A DNA stretch of 63,201 bases from an uncultured Ruminococcus sp. (lineage in GTDB: Bacteria > Bacillota > Clostridia > Oscillospirales > Acutalibacteraceae), in the NCBI GenBank assembly GCA_905233755.1, contig CAJODM010000005.1, positions 1 to 63,201 of the forward strand, read 5' to 3'. The notes under the pieces were generated by a model. That model did not search any database. It had not been told where the DNA came from and was given only the letters and a program-made list of their open reading frames with translations. A program made the translations under genes and the position numbers. Below, one piece after another: positions 24,101 through 33,453 of this stretch. Position 1 is the stretch's first letter. Every line of letters begins with the position of its first letter.

Positions 24101-25393
24101 TTATGCTGTGGTGGCGACCCCGCTGTGGTCGGGGTAGTAGATCTTCTTGATATCTGCGCCGAGCGCCTGGAACTTGGTGACAACGTCCGAGTAGCCGCGC
24201 TCGATATAGTTGATCCCCGAAATGGAGGTCGTGCCGTCGGCGACCAGCGCCGCGATGATCATCGCCGCTCCCGCGCGCAGGTCGGTTGCCTTGACCGGCG
24301 CTGCGGTCAGCGCGCCGCCCTCGACGATCGCGAGCCGCCCCTCGACCGAGATGTTCGCGCCCATGCGGACGAGCTCGTTGACATACTGATAGCGGTTATC
24401 CCACACGCTCTCGTTGACGATCGAGGTGCCCTTCACGGTGGTGAGCAGCGCGACGAACTGCGGCTGGCAGTCAGTCGGGAACCCCGGATGAGGCATGGTC
24501 TTGAGGTTCACACGGTTCAGCGGACGGCGGGTCGCATCGACCACGACCGCCTCGTCATATTCCTCCACCTCGCATCCCATCTCGCGCAGCTTCGCAGAGA
24601 TGCTCTCGAGGTGCTTGGGCGTGATGTTGCGCACGGTGATCTTGCCGCGGGTCGCAGCAGCGGCGGCCATATAGGTGCCCGCCTCGATCTGGTCGGGGAT
24701 GATCGAGTAGGTCACCCCATGCAGATACTCGACGCCGCGGATCTTGATGACGTCGGTGCCGGCGCCGCGAATGTTCGCGCCCATCGAGTTCAGAAAGTTC
24801 GCCAGATCGACGATATGCGGCTCCTTGGCGGCGTTCTCGATGATGGTCTGCCCCTCCGCCTTCACGGCGGCGAGCATGATGTTCATGGTCGAGCCGACCG
24901 ACACGGTATCGAGGTAGATGCGCGCCCCGTGGAACGAGCCCTCGGTGGTGGACTCGATGATGGCGCCGTTGATCAGCTCGTTATGCGCGCCCATAAGCTG
25001 GAACCCGCGCAGATGCTGGTCGATCGGACGCACGCCGAAGTTGCATCCGCCCGGCAGCGCGACCTTGGCGTTATGGAACCGCCCGAGCAGCGCGCCCAGC
25101 AGATAGTAGGACGCGCGCATCCCGCGCACCGCCTCGCCCGTCGCCACATAGGTGTTGATGGGACGGGGATCGATGTCCAGGGTGTTGCGGTCGACACGGC
25201 GCACGTCGGCGCCCATCTCGCGCAGGATCGTCGCGATCAGGGTGACGTCGCTGATGTTCGGTATATTCTCGATGCGGCACGGCTCGTCACACAGCACCAC
25301 CGCGGGGATGATCGCCACCGCCGCGTTCTTGGCACCGCTGACAGAGACCTCACCGAAGAGGCGCTTGCCGCCGGTTACAACAAATCTTTCCAA
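24101..25393 (-). CDS. murA: UDP-N-acetylglucosamine 1-carboxyvinyltransferase
   Basis: A 430-residue enzyme for the first committed step of peptidoglycan synthesis, adding enolpyruvate from PEP to UDP-GlcNAc. SGAKNAAVA with Lys22 and the catalytic-loop cysteine in LPGGCNFGVRPIDQHL (Cys117, the residue attacked by fosfomycin) are present. ETTKxx-free ends such as GIDYIERGY-like FISGINYIERGYSDV are recognisable in the C-terminal part. The start codon is TTG with GGAAG nine bases upstream. It is transcribed alone, with a terminator downstream. Confidence 0.95.
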   Translation of the reverse strand: MERFVVTGGKRLFGEVSVSGAKNAAVAIIPAVVLCDEPCRIENIPNISDVTLIATILREMGADVRRVDRNTLDIDPRPINTYVATGEAVRGMRASYYLLGALLGRFHNAKVALPGGCNFGVRPIDQHLRGFQLMGAHNELINGAIIESTTEGSFHGARIYLDTVSVGSTMNIMLAAVKAEGQTIIENAAKEPHIVDLANFLNSMGANIRGAGTDVIKIRGVEYLHGVTYSIIPDQIEAGTYMAAAAATRGKITVRNITPKHLESISAKLREMGCEVEEYDEAVVVDATRRPLNRVNLKTMPHPGFPTDCQPQFVALLTTVKGTSIVNESVWDNRYQYVNELVRMGANISVEGRLAIVEGGALTAAPVKATDLRAGAAMIIAALVADGTTSISGINYIERGYSDVVTKFQALGADIKKIYYPDHSGVATTA

Positions 25394-25651
25394 ATCTGTA
25401 CACTTCCCAAAAAGGTGTCTATAAAAATCGTGAAAATCGTATGGGATAAGGCGCAGAATCCCCCACGCCTTTTAGATAAAGATAATACAAAGCGATGGTA
25501 ATGTCAACCGAAAAACCTATTTGTAATCAATTTTGGTAATTTTGTATGGTATTCAAAGCGGCCTGTCATGAAAATTTCTATGATTATAATTCTCTATTGT
25601 AATTATTTTGTCATTCACCTAACCTAATAACCCTCATTTGGCGCCGATCTG

Positions 25652-27175
25652 TCAGCCGTGCCAGTATTTTCGGTCGAGAGAGCGGTACTGGACCGCCTCG
25701 CTGATATGAGCGGCGCGGATGATCTCGCTGTGTTCCAAATCGGCGATGGTGCGCGCCACCTTCATGATGCGGTCATAGGCGCGCGCGGTCAGCGACATCC
25801 TGTCGAACGCCGCCTTGAGCAGCCGATCCGCCTTCTCTTCCATGCGGCAGACCGTCTGGAACCGCGACGCGTCGATGTTGGCGTTACAGGTGATGCCCGT
25901 CCCCCGAAACCGGTCGTTCTGGATAGCGCGGGCGGCGTTCACCCGCTCGCGGATGACGTCGCTGTGCTCCTCGCCCTCGTGCGAGGTCAGCTCGTCATAC
26001 TCGACCGGAGGTACCTCGATATGGATGTCGATGCGGTCGAGCAGCGGCCCCGAGACGCGGCCTTGGTACTTCTGCACCATCGTGTCGGAGCAGGTACAGT
26101 CCTTCTTCGGGTGGTTATAGTAGCCGCAGGGACACGGGTTCATCGCGGCGATCAGCATGAACGACGAGGGGTAGGTATAGGTTCCGTTCGCCCGCGCAAT
26201 AGAGACGCATCCGTCCTCGAGCGGCTGGCGCAGCACCTCCAACGTCGACCGTGGGAACTCGGGCAGCTCGTCGAGGAACAGCACGCCGTTGTGCGCCAAC
26301 GAGATCTCACCGGGCTTTGGGGTGTTCCCGCCGCCGGTCATCCCGATGCGCGAGATGGTATGGTGCGGCGAGCGGAACGGGCGGCGGGTCAGCAGCCCCG
26401 CCCCCTGCTTGAGCGTGCCGGCGATAGAGTGGATCTTGGTGGTCTCGATGGTCTCCTCAAAGGTCATCTGCGGCAGGATGGTCACCATGCGCTTGGCGAG
26501 CATGCTCTTGCCCGCGCCCGGAGAGCCGATGAGCAGGACGTTGTGCCCGCCTGCGGCGGCGATCTCGAGGGCGCGCTTCGCCTCTGCCTGTCCCTTCACC
26601 TGCGAGAAGTCGAGCACGCTCTCAGGCGTGTCGCTGTCGGGGGTGAACACGGCAGGCGTGATCTGACGCCGCCCCGAGAGGTGATCGACCAGTTCATAGA
26701 TATCATGCACCGGATAGACCGTCAGCCCCTCGACCACCGCGCCTTCGTTCGCGTTGAATGCAGGGACGAAGAGCTTCTGCCTGCCCTGCTCCTTGGCGGC
26801 GATCGCCATCGGCAGCACGCCGCTGATCCCGCGCACCTCGCCCGAGAGCGACAGCTCGCCGATGAACGCCGCGTCGTCGGTGTTCGCCGAGATGCTGCCG
26901 GTGACCTTCAGCACCGCCACGAGGATCGGCAGATCGTACAGCGGGCCCTCCTTCTTGATGTCGGCGGGAGCGAGGTTCAGGATCAGGCGCATAGCGGGGA
27001 ACTCGAACCCACAGTTCTTCATCGCCGCGCGCACGCGGTCGCGGCTCTCCTTCACCGCAGCATCCGGCAGCCCGACGATATCGAACGCCGGTACCCCGCG
27101 GCTCATATCCGCCTCGATCTCGATCGCATAGGTCTTCAGCCCGAAGAGCCCGAGACTGTTGCATTTCACTACCAT
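25652..27175 (-). CDS. YifB/ComM-family Mg-chelatase-like AAA+ ATPase
   Basis: A 507-residue protein. Residues 1-165 are the Lon-protease-like ChlI domain (SRGVPAFDIVGLPDAAVKESRDRV), and 195-400 form the AAA+ module with Walker A LLIGSPGAGKSMLAKRM and Walker B VLFLDELPEF. The C-terminal part (about 405-507) is the Mg-chelatase helical domain (LLDRIDIHIEVPPV). In competent bacteria ComM is a branch-migration helicase in natural transformation; a similar DNA role is inferred. The ATG at 27175 with GGAGGAAC before it was chosen over the upstream frame extension. Confidence 0.92.
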   Translation of the reverse strand: MVVKCNSLGLFGLKTYAIEIEADMSRGVPAFDIVGLPDAAVKESRDRVRAAMKNCGFEFPAMRLILNLAPADIKKEGPLYDLPILVAVLKVTGSISANTDDAAFIGELSLSGEVRGISGVLPMAIAAKEQGRQKLFVPAFNANEGAVVEGLTVYPVHDIYELVDHLSGRRQITPAVFTPDSDTPESVLDFSQVKGQAEAKRALEIAAAGGHNVLLIGSPGAGKSMLAKRMVTILPQMTFEETIETTKIHSIAGTLKQGAGLLTRRPFRSPHHTISRIGMTGGGNTPKPGEISLAHNGVLFLDELPEFPRSTLEVLRQPLEDGCVSIARANGTYTYPSSFMLIAAMNPCPCGYYNHPKKDCTCSDTMVQKYQGRVSGPLLDRIDIHIEVPPVEYDELTSHEGEEHSDVIRERVNAARAIQNDRFRGTGITCNANIDASRFQTVCRMEEKADRLLKAAFDRMSLTARAYDRIMKVARTIADLEHSEIIRAAHISEAVQYRSLDRKYWHG

Positions 27176-27383
27176 TTTCTGTTCCTCCCCGCTGTTCCGA
27201 AAAGAGAAAAATGCCTCCGAAGTTTTCGGATAGCAAACCAAAAGTTTTCATCGCATGATCTTATATTATTATACCATATTTCAGCTCCCCTTACAAAGTA
27301 AAAAAACGCTGTCTATATTTGGCAAAAATGCACAAAATTCGCGAAAACTCGGTCTGAAAATCATCTTATTTTTAGAAAAATTG

Positions 27384-27412
27384 TTGACTTTTCTCCATAT
27401 ATTGTATATTAT
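27384..27412 (+). promoter_or_regulatory. Promoter of the sigma-factor gene
   Basis: TTGACT at 27384-27389 and TATTAT at 27407-27412 with a 17-base spacer. Transcription would start near 27419, so the start codon must lie downstream of that. This supports the GTG at 27450. Confidence 0.65.
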
Positions 27413-27449
27413 TATGATAGATATTTATATTGTGAGGTGCTCCGGTACG

Positions 27450-28058
27450 GTGAATCCCCCTGCAAACAGCGATTGGCTGCCGTCTGACGAGGCGCTCTTG
27501 ACCCGTTTTCGGGCGGGGGATGACGCCGGCTTTGAGATGATCGCCGCGCGGTATATGGGGTTGATCCGGGCGAGTGCATCGCGGTACACGAGGATGCTGC
27601 GCTCCTATGACGACGCCGACTGCTCCCAGGAGGGGCTGCTGGCGCTGTTATCGGCATGTCAGCACTATGACGCAGAGAAGGGCATGAGCTTCAAGAACTA
27701 TCTCATGCAGTGCGTCAGGAACCGCTACGTCACCATCCTGCGCAGCCAGAGCAGCGGTCGCACCATCCCCGAGCAGTATATGATATCATTCGAAGACAGC
27801 GATGAAGACGCAACAGACCCTACCGTGGTCTCCGTATCTGAGGAGGTTGAGACTAAGGAATACGTCGCACATCTTCACAAAATTCTCGAGGACCGGCTCT
27901 CTGAGCTCGAGTACAAAGTAGCGCTTTTGCACCTTTCCGGCTATTCGTACAAGGAATGCGCAGAGAGACTGAACGTCTCCTTGAAAGCGATTGACAATGC
28001 ACAGACCCGTATACGCAATAAACTTTCAGGTAGTAATACACCCCGAAGAGATTTCTGA
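27450..28058 (+). CDS. SigH-like RNA polymerase sigma factor
   Basis: A 202-residue sigma-70 family protein. Region 2 is at about 15-90 (core-binding DCSQEGLLALLSACQHYDAEKGMSF) and region 4, a helix-turn-helix, at about 140-195 (LSELEYKVALLHLSGYSYKECAERLNVSLKAIDNA). It resembles SigH (Spo0H), the factor for the transition to stationary phase and sporulation, but a different alternative sigma factor is possible. The frame is open back to 27255; the GTG at 27450 was chosen because GAGGTG lies ten bases before it and the promoter is at 27384-27412. Confidence 0.8.
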   Translation: MNPPANSDWLPSDEALLTRFRAGDDAGFEMIAARYMGLIRASASRYTRMLRSYDDADCSQEGLLALLSACQHYDAEKGMSFKNYLMQCVRNRYVTILRSQSSGRTIPEQYMISFEDSDEDATDPTVVSVSEEVETKEYVAHLHKILEDRLSELEYKVALLHLSGYSYKECAERLNVSLKAIDNAQTRIRNKLSGSNTPRRDF

Positions 28059-28111
28059 CGGTGCAACTCCGCCGCGGGGTAAAATATATACCAAAAAGTG
28101 AGGTACACGCT

Positions 28112-28408
28112 ATGTACGAAGACAAGACTCTGGTTTGCAAGGACTGTGGCAACGAGTTCGTATTCACAGCCGGCGAACAGGAGTTCTATGCAGAGAAAGG
28201 TTTTGTCAATGAACCTCAGCGCTGCAAGGACTGCCGGGTTGCCCGCAAGAATGCAATAAGAGCGAATCGTGAAATGCACACGACCGTGTGTGCTGACTGT
28301 GGCGGCGAAGCGCATATCCCCTTTAAGCCGATGGAAGGCAAGGACTACTATTGCAGCGAATGCTTTGCTAAAAGAAAAGAAGCAGAAGCAGCTAACGAAG
28401 CTGAATAA
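28112..28408 (+). CDS. Small protein with two zinc-ribbon CxxC pairs
   Basis: A 98-residue protein. The N-terminal half has LVCKDCGNEFVFTAGEQEFY with a second pair CKDC at about residue 37, the pattern of the probable zinc-ribbon family found in many Clostridia. The C-terminal half has another set (CADCGGEAHIPF and YCSECF). It therefore probably binds two zinc ions; nucleic-acid or protein binding is possible, but the role is unknown. AAGTGAGG precedes the ATG at 28112, 53 bases after the sigma-factor gene. Confidence 0.75.
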   Translation: MYEDKTLVCKDCGNEFVFTAGEQEFYAEKGFVNEPQRCKDCRVARKNAIRANREMHTTVCADCGGEAHIPFKPMEGKDYYCSECFAKRKEAEAANEAE

Positions 28409-28528
28409 TATAATTGCTATCGGCGTCCCGACCGGACGCCGATTTTTCATTTTTCGGGCGATATCCTCTTGTATTTTGCGCCCGTTTGTGGTACACTATC
28501 GACAGAAAAAATATGGAGGTTCAGGATC

Positions 28529-28723
28529 ATGATCAGTAAGGAATCCATCATCGGCGACGTTCTCGACCGCTATCCCGAGACAGCTCCGCTGTTCCTTGGG
28601 ATGGGGATGCACTGTCTGGGATGTCCCGCCTCGCGCGGGGAGAGCATCGAGGAGGCGTGCATGATCCACGGCGCCGACGCCGACGCGCTCGTCAAGGCCA
28701 TCAACGACGCCGTCGGAGCATAA
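28529..28723 (+). CDS. DUF1858-domain protein
   Basis: A 64-residue protein matching the small DUF1858 family: SKESIIGDVLDRYPETAPLF, then GMHCLGCPASRGESIEEAC. The CxxC pair may be redox-active or bind a metal. The function is unknown; homologues are often alone or next to hybrid-cluster or iron-sulfur proteins. GGAGG lies before the ATG. Its stop overlaps the start of trmK (TAATG). Confidence 0.8.
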   Translation: MISKESIIGDVLDRYPETAPLFLGMGMHCLGCPASRGESIEEACMIHGADADALVKAINDAVGA

Positions 28724-29376
28724 TGTCATCTGTTCACCTTGACGGGCGGCTGTCCTTGTGTGCGACATATGTGCGCGAGGGCAGCCGCCTTGCAGATATC
28801 GGCACCGATCACGGATATCTGCCGATCATGCTGGTCGAGACGGGCCGGTGCCCGACGGCACTCGCGTGTGATATCAACCCCTCTCCGCTGCGCTCTGCGG
28901 CTGAGAATATCCGCCGTCACGGGCTCTGTGACCGGATCGCGACCCGCCTGTGCGACGGGCTGCAGGGGGTGTCCGCCGACGACGCCGACGATATCGTCAT
29001 CGCGGGGATGGGCGGCGAGCTGATCGCCGAGATCCTCGCCTCCTGCGACTGGATCAAAGACGGCGACAAGCGTCTCATCCTGCAGCCGATGACCCGATAC
29101 GAGAAGCTCACGGCATGGCTGTACCGCAGCGGGTTCTCGATCCTGTCCCAGCGTGCCGCCTACGCCGACCGAAAGCACTATACCGTCATCTGCGCCCGCT
29201 ACACCGCACAGCAGCATGACGCCGATTTGACCGCCTGCCTTCTCGGCGGGCTGGACCCGAACGACCCCGACAGCCGCGCCTTTCTCAGGATGACCGCCGA
29301 CCGCATCCGAAAGCAGTGTATCGGCGATCCTGAGCTGCTGCCGGCGCTGGAGGAACTGGAGATGATCCTATGCTGA
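28723..29376 (+). CDS. trmK: tRNA (adenine22-N1)-methyltransferase
   Basis: A 217-residue class I SAM methyltransferase. LADIGTDHGYLPIMLVETG is motif I of TrmK; ACDINPSPLRSAAENI and DIVIAGMGGELIAEIL complete the SAM pocket and the NPPY-like position of the family. It methylates N1 of A22 in the tRNA D-loop. It overlaps the next gene by seven bases, and the trmK-nif3-like pair is a conserved Firmicutes arrangement. Confidence 0.92.
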   Translation: MSSVHLDGRLSLCATYVREGSRLADIGTDHGYLPIMLVETGRCPTALACDINPSPLRSAAENIRRHGLCDRIATRLCDGLQGVSADDADDIVIAGMGGELIAEILASCDWIKDGDKRLILQPMTRYEKLTAWLYRSGFSILSQRAAYADRKHYTVICARYTAQQHDADLTACLLGGLDPNDPDSRAFLRMTADRIRKQCIGDPELLPALEELEMILC

Positions 29377-30116
29377 CCGTCAAAGATATCATGGATTTTA
29401 CCGAGACCCTCGCTCCCCTGTCAACCGCCGCCGAATGGGACAACGCGGGGCTCAACGTCGGCGCGCCCGACCGCGTCGTATCAACGGTGCTGCTCGCGCT
29501 GGATATCACCCCCGCCGTCGTCGCCGAAGCGCGTACACGGGGCGCCGAGCTCATCATCAGCCACCACCCGGTGATCTTCGATCCGCTTGCGTCTCTCTCT
29601 CCCGATACCGCGCCCTATCTGCTGGCTCAGTATGACATCGCTGCGCTGTGCCTGCATACGAACCTCGACCGCGCCGCACGCGGGGTGAACACCGCCCTCG
29701 CTCAGGCGATCGGGCTGTCGGATATCCGGCTCTATCCCGACGACTTCATCGCTGTCGGAACACCCGAGCAGTCGACGGACAGCGACACGTTCGCTTCCCT
29801 TCTCAAGCTGCGGCTTTCTGCGCCGTCGGTGCGCTATACCACCGGATCGGTCAGCCGGGTCGCCGTCTCATCGGGCGGCGGCGGCGAAGGGATCGGACTG
29901 TACCGCAAGTACGGTTTCGATGCGTTTGTGACCGGCGAGCTGAAACATCACCAGTACCTCTATGCTGTCGAGCACCGAATCGCGGCGTTCGACGCGGGGC
30001 ACTACAGCACCGAGCACCTCATCCTGAAATGGTTGATGCGCGAGCTCACCGGTGCGCTGCCCGGCATCCGCGTTCTTCTCAGCGAGCAGGACCCCTGCCC
30101 CTATCATAGCATCTGA
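29370..30116 (+). CDS. Nif3-like dinuclear metal centre protein
   Basis: A 248-residue protein of the NIF3/YqfO family. The metal-binding residues are visible in ELIISHHPVIFDPL and LHTNLD in the N-terminal half, and in GELKHHQ and DAGHYSTEH in the C-terminal half. These proteins form hexameric rings with a two-metal site; GTP cyclohydrolase-like activity has been suggested for relatives, but the role is unsettled. It shares an operon with trmK. Confidence 0.92.
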   Translation: MLTVKDIMDFTETLAPLSTAAEWDNAGLNVGAPDRVVSTVLLALDITPAVVAEARTRGAELIISHHPVIFDPLASLSPDTAPYLLAQYDIAALCLHTNLDRAARGVNTALAQAIGLSDIRLYPDDFIAVGTPEQSTDSDTFASLLKLRLSAPSVRYTTGSVSRVAVSSGGGGEGIGLYRKYGFDAFVTGELKHHQYLYAVEHRIAAFDAGHYSTEHLILKWLMRELTGALPGIRVLLSEQDPCPYHSI

Positions 30117-30135
30117 CCCTCTGTCAGCGATCGTT

Positions 30136-30165
30136 ACAGCTCTGTGATACAGGGCTGTTTTTTTT
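30136..30165 (+). terminator. Terminator after the nif3-like gene
   Basis: ACAGCTCTG (30136-30144) pairs with CAGGGCTGT (30150-30158) with one G-T pair, followed by a run of Ts to 30165. Confidence 0.85.
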
Positions 30166-30258
30166 GCCAAAATTACAAATATCGTCAGAACCGTTACCAA
30201 AATCTTAAAATATCACAAAAAAAGTTTCATTTTTCCCTATAATAATGTAAAAAAATAA

Positions 30259-30287
30259 TTGCAAAAACCACAAGGGTTTGTTATAAT
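30259..30287 (+). promoter_or_regulatory. trmB promoter
   Basis: TTGCAA at 30259-30264 and TATAAT at 30282-30287 with a 17-base spacer. Its position excludes start codons upstream of about 30294. Confidence 0.7.
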
Positions 30288-30336
30288 GTTGAAGTATAGG
30301 TTACTATATAATGTGTTAGTCTGTGTTCTAAAGAGG

Positions 30337-31008
30337 GTGAGTCCGCTGAGAATCAGAAAGAAAAAGTGGGCGCAACCCGAGCTGGACGCATGCCCCTACT
30401 ATGTCGCTGAGCCGGAGCGTTATCGGGGAGGATGGTCGGCGTTCTTCGGCAACGACCGCCCCATCGAGCTCGAGATCGGCTGCGGCAAATGTACCTTCAT
30501 CGCCCAGAAGGCGCTGCAGCATCCCGACACGAACTTCATCGCCGTGGATATCAAGAGCGATATGCTGGGCGTGGGACGGCGCAACATCGAGCGCCTGTTT
30601 TCTGAGAGCGGTAGGCGCATTGACAACATCGCGCTCGTGACGTTCAACGTCGAGATGATCGATCGCCTCCTCTCGGACAGCGACCGCATCCGCGCGATGT
30701 ACATCAACTTCTGCAACCCCTGGCCACGCAAGAAGCACAACAAGCGCCGCCTGACCTATCCGCGAAAGCTTATGCTGTACCGTAGCTTTCTCACCGATGA
30801 CGCGGTCATCTGCTTCAAGACCGACGACGACGAGCTGTTTTGCGACAGCATCCGCTACTTTCGCGAGAGCGGATATACGGTATCGCACGTCACCTATGAC
30901 CTGCATCACAGCGATATCGAGGACAACATCATGACCGAGCACGAGCAGATGTTCTCCACAGAGGGCATCCCCATCAAGTACCTTGAGGCAACGCCTGCTG
31001 CCCGGTAA
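30337..31008 (+). CDS. trmB: tRNA (guanine46-N7)-methyltransferase
   Basis: A protein of about 220 residues. ELEIGCGKCTFIAQKAL is the SAM motif, FIAVDIKSDMLGVGRRN follows, and INFCNPWPRKKHNKRRLT is the TrmB signature, with FKTDDDELF near the catalytic site. It makes m7G46 in tRNA. The start is uncertain: GTG at 30337 has AAGAGG almost touching it, while CTG at 30346 gives the usual family N-terminus (RIRKKKWA) and has GAGGGTGA at a normal distance. I list the GTG; the CTG is a real alternative. Confidence 0.9.
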   Translation: MSPLRIRKKKWAQPELDACPYYVAEPERYRGGWSAFFGNDRPIELEIGCGKCTFIAQKALQHPDTNFIAVDIKSDMLGVGRRNIERLFSESGRRIDNIALVTFNVEMIDRLLSDSDRIRAMYINFCNPWPRKKHNKRRLTYPRKLMLYRSFLTDDAVICFKTDDDELFCDSIRYFRESGYTVSHVTYDLHHSDIEDNIMTEHEQMFSTEGIPIKYLEATPAAR

Positions 31009-31104
31009 CGTCCTTCTTTCTCTACGTTATCAGGCGCGCGATGCGCGCTGCAGAATACAGTTCATACTATCAGAACATAAAGAACTTGAACGGAGGTTTT
31101 ATTT

Positions 31105-31806
31105 ATGAAGAAAATACTGGTATGCGAGGACGAGGCCGCTATCCGCGATTTCGTTGTCATCAACCTGCGCCGCGCCGGCTACGAGGTCGTCGAGGCCGAC
31201 TGCGGCGAGATGGCGCTGCAGAAGTACGATGAGCAGGGCGGCGACTTCGACGTCGCTATCCTCGATATCATGATGCCCGGTATCGACGGGCTGCAGGTGT
31301 GCAAGGAGCTGCGCAACAAAAACTCCGGCATCGGCATCATCATGCTCTCTGCCCGCACCCAGGAGATGGACAAGGTCACCGGCCTGATGCTCGGCGCCGA
31401 CGACTATATCACCAAGCCCTTCTCTCCCTCGGAGCTGACCGCGCGCGTCGACGCGCTGTACCGCCGTGTCTCGCTCGCCGAACAGCGCGTCGAGAACAAC
31501 TTTAAGGAAGAGCTCAAGTCCGGTATCTTCACGCTGAACCTGCGCAACCGCGCGCTGATGAAGAACGGCAAGATGATCGAGCTGACCCAGGTCGAGTTCC
31601 AGATCATGGAGTACTTCTTCTCCAACCCCGGTGTCGCGCTCGACCGTACCGATATCCTCAACCATGTCTGGGGCGAGGCGTATGTCGGCGAGGAGAAGAT
31701 TGTCGACGTGAACATCCGCCGGCTGCGGATGAAGGTCGAGGACGAGCCCTCGAACCCCAAGTATATCGTCACCGTTTGGGGACTGGGCTACAAGTGGGAC
31801 ACCTGA
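31105..31806 (+). CDS. OmpR-family response regulator
   Basis: A 233-residue two-component regulator. The receiver (1-120) has the acidic pair CEDE near the start, the phospho-acceptor Asp in VAILDIMMPGIDG at about residue 53, and the conserved Lys in YITKPF. The winged-helix DNA-binding domain (about 135-230) shows ELTQVEFQIMEYFFSNPGV and HVWGEAYVGEEKIVDVNIRRL. It is followed by its probable partner kinase at 31913. GGAGG lies before the ATG. The signal and targets are unknown. Confidence 0.93.
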   Translation: MKKILVCEDEAAIRDFVVINLRRAGYEVVEADCGEMALQKYDEQGGDFDVAILDIMMPGIDGLQVCKELRNKNSGIGIIMLSARTQEMDKVTGLMLGADDYITKPFSPSELTARVDALYRRVSLAEQRVENNFKEELKSGIFTLNLRNRALMKNGKMIELTQVEFQIMEYFFSNPGVALDRTDILNHVWGEAYVGEEKIVDVNIRRLRMKVEDEPSNPKYIVTVWGLGYKWDT

Positions 31807-31912
31807 TGTGTCAGGACACCCCTTTGCGCTCCGGCAGATACAGCGGGAGCTAAGGCAGACGGGCGGGAGGATCGCCTGTCTTGCGTCATAGAACCATGAG
31901 AGGAGGACAGAT

Positions 31913-33391
31913 ATGTTTCGCGGCATCACCAGGCGATGGCTCATCAACACGTTCAGCGTTGTGCTGGCGATTATTGTGCTGCTTGTCGTGACGCTGTGCG
32001 TATCTGTCGAAGCGATGTGCTACGGCGATGTGGAGAAGACGCTGAACGCCCGCTCGGAAGAGAGCGTCAGCTACTTTTCCAACTACCAGACCGAGAGCGC
32101 CGCCTCCTTCACCGAGACCGCCGCCCGCTATGTCGCCGTCTTTCCCTATACGGACGAGATCGACCTGCAGGTCATCGACACCTCCGGCAGGGTGACGATG
32201 GCGTCGACCGGCATGTTCATCGACGACGAGGATGCGCTGTCCGACTATACCGACGCGCTGTCGTCCGACGACGGATGCGGCAAGTGGACGGGACGACTCT
32301 CCTATGGCGAGAAGGTCATGGCGGTCACCCGTGTCATCAGGGACTATCAGGGCACCGCGATCGGCGCCCTGCGCTATGTATCATCGCTCAAAAACGCGAA
32401 CCTAAGGGTCTTTCTCTACACGCTCATCGCCTCGATCGTCGGGCTGCTGATCATCGCGGTCGTCGCCGTATCGGGCAGCTACTTTATCCGTTCTATCGTG
32501 CGGCCCGTCAGCGAGATGAGCGATACCGCCCGCCGGATCGCACAGGGTGACTTTGACGCCCAGATCGAGAAGATGTACGACGACGAGATCGGCGATCTGT
32601 GCGATTCGATCAACGATATGGCGCGCGAGCTCGACGCCAATGAGAAGCTGAAGAACGACTTCATCTCGCGCGTATCGCACGAGCTGCGCACCCCGCTGAC
32701 CGCCATCAAGGGCTGGGCAGAGACGATGCAGTACGGCGTTCCCGACCGCATCACCCTCGAGAAGGGCATGACCGTCATCGTCAAGGAGACATCGCGTCTG
32801 ACCTCGCTTGTCGAGGAGCTGCTGGACTTCAGCAAGCTGCAGAGCGGACGCCTGACGCTGCAGATGGAGCGCATGGATATCCTCGCCGAGATTGACGAGG
32901 CGGTCTATATGCTGCGCGAGCGCGCCATCTCGGAGGGAAAGCACCTGCTGTATGACGAGCCGGACGAGATGCCGATCATCTACGGCGACCGCAACCGCCT
33001 CAAGCAGGTGTTCATCAACATCATCGACAACGCCATCAAGTACACCCCCGAGGGCGGCATGATCGGCGTTCAGGTCTACCGCGACTTTCGGGAGGATATG
33101 GTCAAGGTGATCGTCGCCGACAACGGCTGCGGCATCAAGCCCGACGATCTGCCCAAGGTCAAGGATAAATTCTACAAGGCGAATCAGAAAATCAACGGTT
33201 CCGGCATCGGACTGGCCGTTGCAGACGAGATCATCAGCATGCACAAGGGCACGCTGGAGCTGGAGAGCTCGCCCGACGTCGGTACCACCGTCACCATCTC
33301 GCTGCCCGTCTATCGCCGCGAGATGGAGCTGCAGCAGGAGGTCGATCTCGAGCCCGATCGGCTCCCCACCACCGACCAGAAGGCAAAGTAG
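31913..33391 (+). CDS. Sensor histidine kinase with HAMP domain
   Basis: A 492-residue membrane kinase. Two membrane segments (about 10-34 and 163-188) enclose an extracellular sensor of about 130 residues. A HAMP linker (190-240) is followed by the dimerisation domain with the phospho-accepting His in FISRVSHELRTPLTAIKGW, then the ATPase with INIIDNAIKYTPEGG (N box), DNGCGIKPDDL (G1) and GSGIGLAVADEI (G2). It should phosphorylate the OmpR-type regulator upstream. GAGAGGAGG precedes the ATG. A role in envelope stress is possible but not shown. Confidence 0.93.
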   Translation: MFRGITRRWLINTFSVVLAIIVLLVVTLCVSVEAMCYGDVEKTLNARSEESVSYFSNYQTESAASFTETAARYVAVFPYTDEIDLQVIDTSGRVTMASTGMFIDDEDALSDYTDALSSDDGCGKWTGRLSYGEKVMAVTRVIRDYQGTAIGALRYVSSLKNANLRVFLYTLIASIVGLLIIAVVAVSGSYFIRSIVRPVSEMSDTARRIAQGDFDAQIEKMYDDEIGDLCDSINDMARELDANEKLKNDFISRVSHELRTPLTAIKGWAETMQYGVPDRITLEKGMTVIVKETSRLTSLVEELLDFSKLQSGRLTLQMERMDILAEIDEAVYMLRERAISEGKHLLYDEPDEMPIIYGDRNRLKQVFINIIDNAIKYTPEGGMIGVQVYRDFREDMVKVIVADNGCGIKPDDLPKVKDKFYKANQKINGSGIGLAVADEIISMHKGTLELESSPDVGTTVTISLPVYRREMELQQEVDLEPDRLPTTDQKAK

Positions 33392-33392
33392 C

Positions 33393-33446
33393 AAGGTATT
33401 TGGAAAGGTATTCAGGAAGATATTCAGAAGATATTCAGGAAGGTAT
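33393..33446 (+). repeat. Imperfect tandem 12-bp repeats before the DUF1385 gene
   Basis: Four to five copies of a unit close to GGTATTCAGGAA follow one another between the kinase stop and the ATG at 33454. Copies contain AGGAAG, so several overlapping ribosome-binding-site-like sequences are presented. The last AGGAAGG is 9-15 bases before the start codon. Confidence 0.7.
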
Positions 33447-33453
33447 CGAATAT

